64,000 nucleotides of DNA, from positions 372,001 through 436,000 of the forward strand of contig QZLF01000001.1 of NCBI GenBank assembly GCA_016771945.1. The letters are read 5' to 3'. Position 1 is the first letter of the stretch, and each line of letters starts with the position of its first letter. Both the position numbers and the translations under genes were made by a program. This stretch comes from Candidatus Leucobacter sulfamidivorax. Its GTDB lineage: Bacteria > Actinomycetota > Actinomycetes > Actinomycetales > Microbacteriaceae. This document shows positions 34,734 to 43,705 of this stretch, piece after piece. The notes beneath the pieces were generated by a model, which was not told the DNA's origin, did no database searches, and was given only the letters and a program-made list of their open reading frames with translations.

Positions 34734-36817
34734 GTGTATCGAGTATCGGTGGACACCGGTGGCACCTTCACCGACCTGGTGGTCCGCGACGACCGCAACA
34801 ACGTCTACATGTCGAAGGCGCTCACCACGCGGGAGCGCGCCTACCTCGCGATCGAGCAGGGGCTCGAGGACATCGCGAAGACCATCGGCATCGGCGTCGA
34901 CGAGCTCGTGCGCCGGTCGAGCCAGATCAACTACGGCACGACCCGCTCGACCAACCTCGTCGTCACGGAGCAGACGGCGAAGACGGCGCTGCTGACCACC
35001 GAGGGCTTCCCCGACGTGCTGCTGCTGCGCGAGGGCGGCAAGCCCGATCCCTTCCGCCGCCTGCACTACCGCGGCCCCTACGTTCCGCGCTACCTGACCT
35101 TCGAGATCGGCGAGCGCATCGCGAGCGACGGGTCCGTCTACACCCCGCTCGACGAGCGGACCGTCGTCGACGCCCTGCACCGTTGCCGGGAGGCGGAGGT
35201 CGAGGCGATCGCGGTCAGCCTGATCTGGTCGATCGGCAACCCGGTGCACGAGCTGCGCGTCGGGGAGCTCATCGAGCAGCACCTGCCCGGCGTGCCGTAC
35301 ACCCTCTCGCACCGGGTGAACCCCAGCATCCGCGAGTACCGGCGGGCTCGGCGACCGCGATCGACGCCTCGCTGAAGCCGTCGATGCAGAGGTTCTTCGG
35401 CGATCTCGAGAGCGACCTCGAGGAGGCGGGCTTCGCCGGCACGCTGCTGATCTCGACCTCCTACGGCGGCGGCTGGCACGCGGACCGGATCGCCGAGCAG
35501 CCGGTGTACTCGATCGGCTCGGGCCCCTCGATGGCCCCCCTCGCGGCCATCGACGTCGCCGACCACAACCTCCCGGGCGGCGCGGCGGAGAACATCCTGC
35601 TCGTCACCGACATGGGCGGCACCACCTTCGACCTGGCCGTCGTCGTGCGCGGCGAGGTCGCCCGCACGACCGACACCTGGCTCGGCGGCAAGTGGATCGG
35701 CGACATCACGGGCGCCCGCTCGGTGGACATCGAGAGCATCGGCGCCGGCGGCGGATCGATCATCTGGGTCGACGGCGGCGGCCTCATGCGGGTCGGGCCG
35801 CAGAGTGCGGGATCCGAGCCCGGCCCCGTCTGCTACGGCCGCGGGGGCGTCGAACCCACGATCACCGACGCGGCGCTGGTGCTCGGCTACCTCGACTCCT
35901 CGAACTTCCTCGGCGGCCGGCTCGGGCTCGACCTCGAAGGCGCCCGGCGATCGCTCGAAGGGGTCGCCGAGCGCCTCGGCATGACGGTGGAGCAGGCCGC
36001 GAGCGCGGCCCTGCACATCTCGGTGGACAACATCGTCACCGCGATCCGCGAGAAGACCGTCGCGAAGGGCATCGACGCCCGCGAGCTCGCAGTCGTCGCC
36101 GGCGGCGGCGCCTCGGGCCTCACGATCGGCCTCATCGCGCGCGAGCTCGGCGCGGGCTCGGTGATCCTGCCGAAGGCGGCCGGGGCGATGAGCGCCTACG
36201 GCGCGCTCTACTCCGACATCGTGAGCGAGTTCGACGCGGTGACCTTCATGACGACCGACAGCGAGGGCTTCGCGGTCGACAACGAGGGGATCCGCCGGGT
36301 GAGCGCGGCGGCCGAGGAGTTCTTCGGCACGCTCGACCACGGCACCATCGCCGGCACCTCGACCGACTTCTACATGCAGGCCCGGTACCCGATGCAGGCC
36401 TGGGAGCTGACGATCCCGCTCGGCGACCGGCAGACACTCGACGGGCTCTCGGCTCGGGACGTGGAGGAGCGCTTCCACCTCGAGCACGAGCGCGTCTTCG
36501 GCGTGCGCGAGGTCGGCAAGCACATCGAGATCGTGGCCTGGGGCGCCCGCGCCCGCGCGCAGCTTGCCGCGAGCCCCGAGAAGGGCAGCTTCGTCTCCTC
36601 GGGCTCCGCGGGGTCGGCCACCTCGCGCCCGGGCTACTTCGGGGACACCGGCTGGCAGGAGACTCCCGTCCTCGACGCCGTCGGGGTGGTCCGCCGCGGC
36701 AGGGTGCAGGGCCCCGCGATCATCCGCGAGGACATCACGACCATCGTCATCCACCCCGGGCAGCTGCTCGAGGTGCTTCCTTCCGGCGACTACCGCCTGA
36801 GCAACCGGACCGCCTGA
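34734..36817 (+). pseudogene. hyuA: Hydantoinase/oxoprolinase subunit A, frameshifted (copy 1)
   Basis: From the GTG at 34734 (after GAGGGAGAG) the protein begins with the ATP-binding signature VSVDTGGTFTDLVV and continues in frame to about 35345. The homologous continuation (SATAIDASLKPSMQRFFGDL, then TDMGGTTFDLAVV and AVVAGGGASGLTIGL) is in another frame from 35348 on. Inserting one base at 35346-35348 restores a 694-aa protein of normal length ending at 36817. HyuA-type subunits work with HyuB in ATP-dependent opening of hydantoins, oxoproline or lactams, or in ketone carboxylation. The shift may be real inactivation or a base-calling error; both halves are otherwise well kept, which favours a recent event. 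Confidence 0.85.
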
Positions 36818-36841
36818 AGCGGCGAGCAGAGGGAGAGAATC

Positions 36842-38620
36842 ATGAGCACCGCCTACTCGACCAGCATCATCGACATGTCGGTCATCGCCAACCGCCTCGA
36901 CGGCATCGTGCGCGAGATGGAGAACACCCTGCTGCGGGCGGGCCGATCCGCCGTGCTGAACATGGCGCGCGACTTCTCGTGCAGCATCATCACGGGCGAC
37001 AACCGGCTGCTCGCCACCGCCGAGGGCCTCCCGGTGCACGTCATCGGCAGCGACCGGCTGGGGGTGGCGATGACCACGATCCACCCCGATCTGCGCGAGG
37101 GCGACGCCTTCCTGCACAACGACCCCTACGCGGGCAACACCCACGCGGCGGACCTCACGATGATGGTGCCGGTGTTCGTCGACGGCGTGCACATGTTCAC
37201 GACGCTCGCGAAGGCGCACCAGGCGGACATCGGCAACTCGGTGCCGAGCACCTACATGCCCTTCGCCCGCGACGTCTACGAGGAGGGCGCGCTCATCTTC
37301 CGCGCCACCCAGGTGCAGCGCGACTTCACCGACATCGCCGACATCATCAACATGTGCCGCAGCCGCATCCGCGTGCCCGATCAGTGGTACGGCGACTACC
37401 TGGCGATGGTGGGCGCTGCGCGCATCGGCGAGCGGGGCCTGCAGGAGCTGACGAGGAAGTACGGCGCGGAGCGGCTCCGGGACTTCATCGACGACTGGTT
37501 CAACTACTCGGAGCGCATGATGCGCGACACGATCGGGAGGATGCCCGCCGGGATCGCCGAGGGCACCGGCATGCACGACCCGGTGGGCGACCTCGTGCCC
37601 GACGGGGTGCCGGTGAACGTGAAGGTCGAGATCCTGCCCGAGGAGGGCCGCGTCATCGTCGACCTCCGCGACAACATGGACTGCGTCGACGGCGGCATCA
37701 ACGAGTCCGAGACCTGCGCGATCAACAACTCGATGACCGGCGTGCTCAACTGCCTCGACCCGAACGTGCCGCGCAACGCCGGCAGCTTCCGCTGCATCGA
37801 GGTGCTGCTGCGCGACAACTGCATCGTCGGCCGTCCCTCGTTCCCGCACTCGACCTCGGTCGCGACGACCAACGTCGGCGAGCGCCTCGTGATGACCACG
37901 CAGCGCAGCATCGCCGAGCGCTGGCCGGGCGAGGGCCAGGCGGAGGGGTCGAGCGGCCTCGGCGCCGGCTTCGCGGTCGTCTCCGGCAAGGACTACCGGG
38001 GCAACCAGCCCGTCGCCTACATCAACCAGCTCTTCCTCGGCAGCCAGGGGGGACCCGCGAGCCCCGGCTACGACGGCTGGCTCACCTACGGCAACTCGGT
38101 GACGAACGGCCTCATGCTGCGCGACAGCGTCGAGGTCGACGAGCAGAAGTACCCGCTGCACGTGAGGCAGCTGCGGATCCGCCCCGACTCGGGCGGCGTC
38201 GGCCAGTGGCGCGGGGCGCCGGGGACGATCCTCGAATACGGGCCCTCCCACGCGACCATGACCGCGTACTACGTCACCGATGGGAACGCCTACCCGCCCC
38301 GCGGCGCGGTCGGCGGCGGCCCGGCCGCCCCGTCCGAGCCCTACGTGCTCACCCCCGAGGGCGAGGAGGCCACGGCGCCCCTGATCGGCAGCATCGGCCT
38401 CGAGCCCGGGGAGTTCCTCGGCCACCGTTTGAGCGGCGGAGGCGGCTACGGCGATCCGCGGCTGCGCCCGGCCGAGCAGGTGCGGGAGGACGTGCTCGCC
38501 GGCTTCGTCTCCTTCGCGTCGGCCCGCGACGACTACGGGGTCGTCTTCGTCGAGGACGTGTTCTCGGAGGCGCTCACGGTCGACGAGGCGGCGACGGCGG
38601 AGCTGCGCGCGGCGGCCTGA
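36842..38620 (+). CDS. hyuB: Hydantoinase/oxoprolinase subunit B (copy 1)
   Basis: The protein is 592 aa, the normal HyuB length. Characteristic stretches are RDFSCSIITGDNRLLATAEG, LREGDAFLHNDPYAGNTHAADL and the C-terminal RLSGGGGYGDP followed by SARDDYGVVF. It pairs with the subunit A gene 24 bp upstream in an ATP-dependent amidase or carboxylase complex. It starts after AGGGAGAG. If the upstream frameshift is real, this subunit may be an orphan whose activity is lost or taken over by the second pair at 50787-54667. Confidence 0.9.
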   Translation: MSTAYSTSIIDMSVIANRLDGIVREMENTLLRAGRSAVLNMARDFSCSIITGDNRLLATAEGLPVHVIGSDRLGVAMTTIHPDLREGDAFLHNDPYAGNTHAADLTMMVPVFVDGVHMFTTLAKAHQADIGNSVPSTYMPFARDVYEEGALIFRATQVQRDFTDIADIINMCRSRIRVPDQWYGDYLAMVGAARIGERGLQELTRKYGAERLRDFIDDWFNYSERMMRDTIGRMPAGIAEGTGMHDPVGDLVPDGVPVNVKVEILPEEGRVIVDLRDNMDCVDGGINESETCAINNSMTGVLNCLDPNVPRNAGSFRCIEVLLRDNCIVGRPSFPHSTSVATTNVGERLVMTTQRSIAERWPGEGQAEGSSGLGAGFAVVSGKDYRGNQPVAYINQLFLGSQGGPASPGYDGWLTYGNSVTNGLMLRDSVEVDEQKYPLHVRQLRIRPDSGGVGQWRGAPGTILEYGPSHATMTAYYVTDGNAYPPRGAVGGGPAAPSEPYVLTPEGEEATAPLIGSIGLEPGEFLGHRLSGGGGYGDPRLRPAEQVREDVLAGFVSFASARDDYGVVFVEDVFSEALTVDEAATAELRAAA

Positions 38621-38626
38621 CGGCGT

Positions 38627-39346
38627 TCAGCCGATCCGGCGCAGCGCGTTCGCCGCCCCGGCGGGCGCGTCGTCTGAGAACCGCTTGGTGTATTCGAGGA
38701 TCGCGAGCTTGCCGGCGAGCGAGACGTGGTGCTCGGAGTTCAGTCGCGCGGTCTTCGGATCGCGATCGCGCGCCGCGGCCTCGGCGATCGCGACGATCTC
38801 GGTGTAGGAGATGCTGACGCGCTCGGGATCGATGAAGGCGAAGTAGCGGAAGATGCCGATGCGGGCGTGGATGCCCTCGAGGGTCGAGGTGAGCACCGGG
38901 TTGCCCGCGCCCTCGAGCAGCAGCCGGTAGAACTCGCTCTTGCTCTCGCTGCGGCTCTCGAGGTCGCCGTGCAGGTAGCTCTGCTCCATGCCGCGGACGA
39001 GCTCGCGCATGGCCTGCGCCTGCCCGTCGTCGGCGCGCCGCGCGAACAGCTCGGCGGCCAGGCCCTCGAGCTCCTGCCGCACCTCGTAGAGCGCCTCGAT
39101 GCCGGCGGGGGTGAGCACGGTCACCATCGGGCCGTGCCCCGGGCGGACGGTGACGAGGCTCTCCGACTCGAGCTGCCGCAGCACCTCGCGGATCACGGTG
39201 CGCGAGACGTCGTAGCGCTCGCAGAGGCTCTTCTCGTACAGGCGCTCGCCGGGCGCCAGCGTCCCGTCGACGATCTCGGCTCGCATGGCCGCCGCGACCT
39301 GCTCGCGCAGTGGGGCTGCCTGGCGCGTCACCGCTGTGGTCGACAT
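38627..39346 (-). CDS. GntR family transcriptional regulator (FCD type)
   Basis: The protein is 239 aa, with an N-terminal winged helix (GERLYEKSLCERYDVSRTVIREVLRQLES, core SRTVIREVLRQLE) and a C-terminal all-helical FCD effector domain (ELEGLAAELFARRAD; metal-binding histidines late in the chain at EHHVSL). FCD regulators repress catabolic operons until a carboxylate or similar ligand binds. It is convergent with hyuB (six bases between stops), so hyuA/hyuB is the obvious target candidate. Confidence 0.9.
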   Translation of the reverse strand: MSTTAVTRQAAPLREQVAAAMRAEIVDGTLAPGERLYEKSLCERYDVSRTVIREVLRQLESESLVTVRPGHGPMVTVLTPAGIEALYEVRQELEGLAAELFARRADDGQAQAMRELVRGMEQSYLHGDLESRSESKSEFYRLLLEGAGNPVLTSTLEGIHARIGIFRYFAFIDPERVSISYTEIVAIAEAAARDRDPKTARLNSEHHVSLAGKLAILEYTKRFSDDAPAGAANALRRIG

Positions 39347-39364
39347 GTCTCAACTCTCCGTGCG

Positions 39365-39374
39365 CGAGTACTCG
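39365..39374. promoter_or_regulatory. Palindrome upstream of GntR gene
   Basis: CGAGTACTCG is a perfect 10-bp palindrome 19 bp upstream of the GntR start codon, a fitting place for autoregulation. Short, so possibly chance in G+C-rich DNA. Confidence 0.3.
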
Positions 39375-39441
39375 AACACCACTCAATTGTAAGGGAGGCC
39401 GCGGGCGCGCTCGCCGCCGGGACGAGCGCGTGCGAGCGGCC

Positions 39442-40353
39442 TCAGGAGACCGCGGCACCCCTCCAATCCGCGGCGCGGAACGAGAGGGGGACGTAGTCGA
39501 CGGCGACGCCGAGCTCGGCGGCCGCCCGGAAGACGAAATGAGGGTCCCGGGTCAGCTCGCGCGCCAGGAACACCGCGTCGGCGCGGCCCTCGGCGAGGAT
39601 GGACTCGGCCTGCGCCGGCGTCGTGATCCTGCCGACGGCGGCGGCCGAAACCCCGCCGAGCTCGCGGACGGTCTCCGTGAGCGGGACCTGGTAGCCCGGG
39701 GTCGCGGAGATGAAGATGTCCCTGACGAGCCCTCCGCTCGAGATGTCGAAGAAGTCGGCGCCGCGCTCGGCCGCCCACGCCGCAACGCAGGCCGTGTCCT
39801 CCGCGGTCCAGCCGCCCTCGATCCAGTCGGTGCCCGAGAAGCGGATGAAGAGCGGCATGGACTCGGGGATGACGTCGCGCATCCGGTCGGTCACGGCGAG
39901 CAGCAGCCGGGCCCGGTTCTCCAGGGAGCTGCCGTACTCGTCGGAGCGGTGGTTGCTGAGGGGGGAGAGGAAGGTGTGCAGCAGGTAGCCGTGGGCGGCA
40001 TGGATCTCGACGACGTCGAAGCCGGCGTCGACGGCCCGTCGCGCCCCCTCGCCGAAGTCGTCGACGACCTTGCGGATGCCGGCCTCGTCGAGCTCGAGCG
40101 GGGCGTCGAAGCCGGGGGCGGCGATCGCCGAAGGCGCGACGGGCTCCCACCCGCCCTCGGCGATCGGCTTCGTCCTCCCGGCCTCCTCGGTGAAGCCCCG
40201 GTAGTCCGAGCCCTTGCGGCCGGAGTGCGCGAGCTGCATGCCGGCGAGCGCGCCCTGCGCGTGCACGAAGTCGACGACGCGGGCCCATCGCTCCCGCTGC
40301 CGCTCGTTCCAGATGCCGGCGCATTCGGAGGTGATCCGGCCCTCGGGGCTCAC
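39442..40353 (-). pseudogene. Old Yellow Enzyme-type flavin oxidoreductase, 5'-truncated
   Basis: Homology to YqjM-type NADH:flavin oxidoreductases begins abruptly at AVSPEGRITSECAGIWNE and runs to a normal C-terminus. Present: GMQLAHSGRKG, EIHAAHGYLLHTFLSP (substrate-binding HxxH), LFIRFSGTDW and FLARELTRDPHF. Absent: roughly the first 60-65 residues, with the N-terminal barrel strand and the PMC-type FMN loop. The only possible start is a GTG at 40353 without a ribosome site (303 aa). Upstream lies the terminator of the TetR gene. The open frame continues to 41172 only as a shadow of TetR. Likely a remnant left by a deletion that brought the TetR gene next to it. Confidence 0.8.
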
Positions 40354-40380
40354 CGCGGTGTACCGGAAGGCCAAGTCCTT

Positions 40381-40407
40381 CGGCCTCCCCGAGTGAGGTC
40401 GGGGCCG
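40381..40407 (-). terminator. Terminator of TetR gene
   Basis: CGGCC-T-CCCCGA (40381-40392) pairs with TCGGGGCCG (40399-40407) with one bulged T, just downstream of the TetR stop at 40428 in its reading direction. It sits where the missing N-terminus of the Old Yellow Enzyme should begin. Confidence 0.6.
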
Positions 40408-40427
40408 GGCTCCGTCGGCAGCGCCCT

Positions 40428-41099
40428 TCAGCCCTCGGCGACCTCCGTCAGCGCGAAGAGCAGCTCGGCCAGCCGGTCGCCGAGATCGTCGAGGCCGCCG
40501 GGCGCGCTCGGGCCCGCGAGCGCCGAGGCGCGCAGCGCGCTCTGGTACACCTCGCCGAGCACCGGTATCGCATGCTCGACGGGCAGCACGAAGCGCCGTC
40601 CCGCCGCAGCGATGACCCGCTCGACGACGCCCGCGATCCCGGCGTAGAAGCGGGTCATGAACTCGTGGTGGTCGGGCGCGATCGAGGGGTCGCGCATCGC
40701 GAGCAGCAGCAGTTCGGTCTCGAGCACGAACCATGCCGTCGCATCGGTCGGCGGGGCGAAGAACTCCACGATGTAGCGCGCGGCCTCCGGAGGCCCGATC
40801 CGCGGCCCGCGGTCCCGCAGCAGCGGTTCGAGCTCGAGCGCCTTCTCCTGGAGGTCCCGCGCCCTCCGGTCGAACTCCCTGGCGAGCAGCTCGAGGAACA
40901 GCTGCTCCTTGCTCGAGAAGTTCGAGTAGAAGGCGCCGCGGGTGAAGCCGGCGCGCGCGCAGATCGCCTCGACGGAGGCGCCCTGCAGGCCGTCCTCGGC
41001 GAACACCTCGGTCGCGGCGTCGAGCAGTCGCTCGCGGGTCGCCCGCCGCCTGGCGCTCGGCGCCGGCACGGCCTCGCTCTCCGTACGCATGATCCTCAT
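40428..41099 (-). CDS. TetR/AcrR family transcriptional regulator
   Basis: The protein is 223 aa from 41099, or 220 aa from a second ATG at 41090. The N-terminal DNA-binding helices are canonical: RLLDAATEVFAEDGLQGASV, ICARAGFTRGAFYSNFSSKE. The C-terminal domain is unclassified. It is divergent from the IclR gene at 41278 across 178 bp, and its original partner may have been the truncated flavin oxidoreductase downstream. Confidence 0.9.
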   Translation of the reverse strand: MRIMRTESEAVPAPSARRRATRERLLDAATEVFAEDGLQGASVEAICARAGFTRGAFYSNFSSKEQLFLELLAREFDRRARDLQEKALELEPLLRDRGPRIGPPEAARYIVEFFAPPTDATAWFVLETELLLLAMRDPSIAPDHHEFMTRFYAGIAGVVERVIAAAGRRFVLPVEHAIPVLGEVYQSALRASALAGPSAPGGLDDLGDRLAELLFALTEVAEG

Positions 41100-41178
41100 T
41101 CTCGCACGCGCCTCCGTCTGAGCGGAGCAGCGCCGTGCATCCCGCCGGCGGCTGCGGGAAGGGGCGCGTCATGGAACT

Positions 41179-41204
41179 TTTCGCAGAGCGTAATCGCTGT
41201 GAAA
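41179..41204. promoter_or_regulatory. Candidate IclR operator
   Basis: TTTCGCAG (41179-41186) and CTGTGAAA (41197-41204) form an inverted repeat matching at 7 of 8 positions, centred just upstream of the IclR gene promoter and between two divergent regulators. Confidence 0.5.
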
Positions 41205-41214
41205 CGCATTCCTA

Positions 41215-41243
41215 TTGTTCAGTCACACTTCATAACCTATTCT
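41215..41243 (+). promoter_or_regulatory. Promoter of IclR gene
   Basis: TTGTTC (41215-41220) and TATTCT (41238-41243) are separated by exactly 17 bp, 35 bp before the ATG at 41278, which itself follows GGAGGAGAG. Confidence 0.65.
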
Positions 41244-41277
41244 GATAAGCACCGCCGTAGTTGCGATTGGAGGAGAG

Positions 41278-42159
41278 ATGCCTACGTCCACCGAAGTCGC
41301 CCCGACCGAGGCCGCCCAGTCCGCCCAGTCCGCCCACGAGGCGGGTGCGACTCCCCACGAGGCGGAGAAGCTCTCCCACGCCGAGTCGGGGCTCGACTCG
41401 GTGCGGAGGGCGCTGAGGCTGGTGACCGCGCTGCAGCAGGGCGAGGTGCTCGCGGTCAAGCAGGCCTCCGAGCTCCTCGGCGTCGCTCCGGCGAGCGCGC
41501 ACCGCCTGCTCACCACCCTGAAGCTCGAGGGCTTCGCCGCGCAGACCGGCGACCGCCGGTACCGCGCGGGCGCCCGGCTCTCCCCGCTGACGCCGCAGGC
41601 GATGACCCGCGAGGACTTCAAGGCGACGGTCTGGCCGGTCATCACGGACCTGCAGGAGGCCACCGGCGAGACGATCCACGTCTGGGCGCGCCAGGGGTCC
41701 GTGCTGCACCTGGTCTCCGCGATGCGCGGTTCGGCGACGGGCTCCGTGCCCCACGATGCGCTCAGGCGCATCCCCGCCTATACGACGGCCAGCGGCCGGG
41801 CGCTCCTCGCCGAGCTGCCCAACGAGAAGGTGCAGGACATCCACAAGCGGGGCTTCCTGCCCTGGCGCGACGCGAAGATCACCTCGCTCTCGGCGCTGAA
41901 GCGTCGTCTCTCCTCCATCCGCAGGGAGGGCTTCGAGACGACGGTCGAGGAGGCGATGCAGGGCACGAGCGGCCTCGGCATCTGCATCCACGACCCCTGG
42001 AACCGGCCGGTGCTCGGCGTCGGCCTCGCGGTCCCGAACCGCAGGTTCGCGCGCGCCGACGTCTCGCGGCTGCACGACGTGCTCGAGGATGCGCGCAGAC
42101 GGGCGGAGAAGGAGCTCACCCGCCTGTACGTCGAGCGCCAGTTCTTCGGCGCCGAATAG
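41278..42159 (+). CDS. IclR family transcriptional regulator
   Basis: The protein is 293 aa. An Ala/Glu-rich N-terminal tail of ~38 residues (with the repeat AAQSAQSAHEAG) precedes the winged helix (KQASELLGVAPASAHRLLTT). The effector domain follows, with ATGETIHVWARQGSVLHLVS and YTTASGRALLAELP. It is the first gene in the direction of the second catabolic cassette (42344-54667) and its likely regulator, from the promoter and palindrome just upstream. Starts after GGAGGAGAG. Confidence 0.9.
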   Translation: MPTSTEVAPTEAAQSAQSAHEAGATPHEAEKLSHAESGLDSVRRALRLVTALQQGEVLAVKQASELLGVAPASAHRLLTTLKLEGFAAQTGDRRYRAGARLSPLTPQAMTREDFKATVWPVITDLQEATGETIHVWARQGSVLHLVSAMRGSATGSVPHDALRRIPAYTTASGRALLAELPNEKVQDIHKRGFLPWRDAKITSLSALKRRLSSIRREGFETTVEEAMQGTSGLGICIHDPWNRPVLGVGLAVPNRRFARADVSRLHDVLEDARRRAEKELTRLYVERQFFGAE

Positions 42160-42343
42160 GCCGAGCCGGCAGCGCGCCGGTCGGCGACGCCCGCCGGGCG
42201 ACCCCGTCCGCCGCTATTTCGGCGAGCGGAACTCGCGCGCCGCGCCGTGCGCGCACGCGATCCGCTCCCCTAGTCTCCCGAACCAGTGGCGCGCCGAGCC
42301 CGGCAGGGGCATCGGTCCGCGCCCGAGGGAAGGGAACGGACCG

Positions 42344-43579
42344 ATGAACGAGATCGCGACTGCGGGGGGCCCGGAGGCCGACCTCGAGGGGCTGCTGGCA
42401 CGGATCGCCGAGCTGCGCCCGCTGCTGGCCGAGAACGGAGCGCGGGGCGAGCGGGACCGCCGGGTGCCGGAGGAGTCGATCGACGCGCTGAAGCGGATCG
42501 GCGCCCTGCGGGTGTCGGTGCCGAAGCGCTACGGCGGGCTCGACCTCGGCCATCTGGACGCGATGCGGGTGGGCCGCGAGGTCGGCCTCGCCGACGGGGG
42601 CACCGCGTGGGTGGTCTCGCTGCTGAACTCGGGGGCCTGGTACACGCGGCACTTCTCGGAGCGGGCGCAGGACGAGATCTTCTCGGAGAGCCCGGACACC
42701 CTGGTGTCGGCGGTCGTCGCTCCGACGGGAACCGCGCGGCGGGTGCGCGGCGGCTACGTCGTCACCGGCGAGTGGTCGTACAACTCCGGATCCTGGCACG
42801 CCGACTGGGCGCTGCTCGCGGTGCGGCTGCAGGACGAGCGGGGCGAGACGACGGGGGAGGGGCAGGTGCTGATCCCGGCCTCGCACTACTGGATCGAGGA
42901 CGTCTGGCGCGTGGCGGGCATGCGCTCCTCCGGCAGCAACCTGCTGCTCACGGAGGACGCGTTCGTGCCCGACCACCGCGCGATCGTGACGGAGGAGCGG
43001 CCTCCCGCCCGGGGCGGGGCCGCGAGCGCCGGGACCGCGAGCGCCGGGGGGACGGGAGCCGAGGGCACGGGCGACGGCGAGCGCGCGTACCGCGCCGCCT
43101 CCGTGCCGCTCGCGCTGCTCGGACCGCAGCTCGGCCTCGGCCGGGCGATCCTCGACGCCGTGACGGTGGACGCGCGGAAGCGGGGCATCGCCTACACCGC
43201 GATCGAGCGGAAGGCCGACTCCGTGGCCTTCCAGCTCGACATCGCGCGGGCTGCGCAGATGCTCGACACCGCGGATTTCTTCGCCGAGCGCGCGGGGGCC
43301 TACCTCGACTCGATCGAGCCCGGCGACCCCGTCGACTACCTGCCGCGGGCGCGGGTGCGCGGGGACGTCGGGTGGGCGGTCGAGAACGTGACGGAGGCGA
43401 TCCGCATCCTGCTCTCGATCCACGGCTCCTCCGCCTTCGCCGACGCCAACCCCGTGCAGCGGTTCTGGCGCGACCAGGCGGTGGTCGCGCGGCACGGCTA
43501 CGTCTCGCCGTCCTTCAGCCTCGAGGTCTACGGCAAGGCGGTGATGGGGGTGGAGAACCTGGACGCAGTGGTGCTCTGA
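42344..43579 (+). CDS. Group D flavin-dependent monooxygenase (acyl-CoA dehydrogenase fold)
   Basis: The ATG at 42344 is chosen over in-frame upstream codons because homology starts there. The 411-aa protein resembles HsaA/DszC-type oxygenases: GALRVSVPKRYGGLDLGHLD, VAGMRSSGSNLLLTEDAFVP and a C-terminal helical bundle ending HGYVSPSFSLEVYGKAVMG. A Gly/Ala/Ser-rich insert (residues ~225-245) interrupts the middle. It is the second gene of this type in the window (compare 3390) and also has no adjacent flavin reductase. Its neighbour is an NtaA-type monooxygenase, which would compete for or share the same FMNH2 source. Confidence 0.8.
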   Translation: MNEIATAGGPEADLEGLLARIAELRPLLAENGARGERDRRVPEESIDALKRIGALRVSVPKRYGGLDLGHLDAMRVGREVGLADGGTAWVVSLLNSGAWYTRHFSERAQDEIFSESPDTLVSAVVAPTGTARRVRGGYVVTGEWSYNSGSWHADWALLAVRLQDERGETTGEGQVLIPASHYWIEDVWRVAGMRSSGSNLLLTEDAFVPDHRAIVTEERPPARGGAASAGTASAGGTGAEGTGDGERAYRAASVPLALLGPQLGLGRAILDAVTVDARKRGIAYTAIERKADSVAFQLDIARAAQMLDTADFFAERAGAYLDSIEPGDPVDYLPRARVRGDVGWAVENVTEAIRILLSIHGSSAFADANPVQRFWRDQAVVARHGYVSPSFSLEVYGKAVMGVENLDAVVL

Positions 43580-43705
43580 AACCCACCTCCGGCTCGGTTC
43601 CGGCAAGCGAAATCTGAGCGCCGATTCTGTGCCGGGGCGAGATCGCGTCGCTACCTTGCCGTTAGCGATGCGGCCCGGAGCCGTGCTGCCACGAAGGAGC
43701 GAATC

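Noticed and set aside
39442-41172. One long 576-codon reverse frame covering both the flavin oxidoreductase and the TetR region
   Set aside because: Only the 3' part has flavin oxidoreductase homology. The 5' part is an out-of-frame shadow of the TetR gene, so it is not a fusion protein.
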